Below are positions 63,988 through 64,000 of a stretch of DNA of 64,000 bases, one piece after another; the first letter of the stretch is position 1; every line of letters starts with the position of its first letter. The stretch spans positions 3,280,001-3,344,000 of the forward strand of contig NZ_AP019782.1 of the NCBI RefSeq assembly GCF_019669985.1, in the 5' to 3' direction. The position numbers were made by a program, and so were the translations under genes. Under the pieces are notes generated by a model. That model saw nothing but the letters and a program-made list of their open reading frames with translations, was not told the DNA's origin and searched no databases. The stretch comes from Methylogaea oryzae (GTDB taxonomy: Bacteria; Pseudomonadota; Gammaproteobacteria; Methylococcales; Methylococcaceae).

Positions 63988-64000
63988 TTTGCCCCAGGAA

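Overview
The window is GC-rich chromosomal DNA from a gammaproteobacterium. The evidence is a complete division and cell-wall (dcw) cluster running mraZ to lpxC with meso-DAP-type MurE, followed by a DciA (DUF721) gene beside lpxC; the order rpsT / murJ-ribF-ileS-lspA; and the orn / M48 peptidase / rsgA neighbourhood. An NAD-type isocitrate dehydrogenase and the high GC fit a methylotroph or other obligate aerobe (Methylococcales-like), but that placement is inference. I saw no tRNA, rRNA, CRISPR array, insertion sequence or phage gene.

Layout. 1-13.7 kb: the end of a SulP anion transporter, a large CBS-PAS-GAF-HD-GYP c-di-GMP phosphodiesterase, an exported protein of unknown function, a three-gene operon (flavin reductase, nucleotidyltransferase, GDCCVxC cysteine protein), a Kef-type antiporter, an operon of NAD-isocitrate dehydrogenase plus an NspC-like decarboxylase, a RibD-like reductase, and a coupled pair of DUF815 AAA+ ATPase and DciA helicase loader. 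13.7-32.5 kb: lpxC, ftsZ, ftsA, ftsQ, ddl, murB, murC, murG, ftsW, murD, mraY, murF, murE, ftsI, ftsL, rsmH, mraZ, all on the minus strand and read from mraZ towards lpxC. Many genes overlap by ATGA-type junctions. The cluster starts from a clear promoter followed by four MraZ-type boxes, and a second promoter-like region with a perfect inverted repeat lies in front of ftsZ.

32.7-46.6 kb: an accessory signalling and surface region. A GAF-HD-GYP phosphodiesterase and a CHASE2 class III cyclase form a plus-strand pair. Facing them is a minus-strand series FecR-domain protein, TpsB transporter, TpsA exoprotein, GAF-domain GspE/PilB-like ATPase and a family 1 glycosyltransferase with short gaps. 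I infer a regulated two-partner secretion locus for a large beta-helical surface protein. 46.7-53.1 kb: lspA, ileS, ribF and murJ (minus) and rpsT (plus, TTG start) with clear terminators. 53.1-61.3 kb: an orphan GspE-like ATPase with an MshEN-type c-di-GMP-binding N-terminus, a small exported protein, yajD, orn, an M48 peptidase, rsgA, a PAS-GGDEF-EAL protein whose membrane domain matches the plant ethylene receptor sensor, and a HIT protein. 61.4-64 kb: an SsuABC-like ABC importer of unknown substrate.

The strongest leads are the ethylene-receptor-like GGDEF-EAL protein (58848-60935), the FecR/TpsB/TpsA/ATPase/glycosyltransferase locus with its cyclic-nucleotide neighbours (32705-46552), the DUF815-DciA coupling (12345-13690), and the inverted repeat in the ftsZ promoter region (16005-16045). 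Housekeeping assignments are secure. Starts of ftsQ, ftsI, lspA, murJ and several signalling genes were chosen by reading ribosome binding sites and family length.
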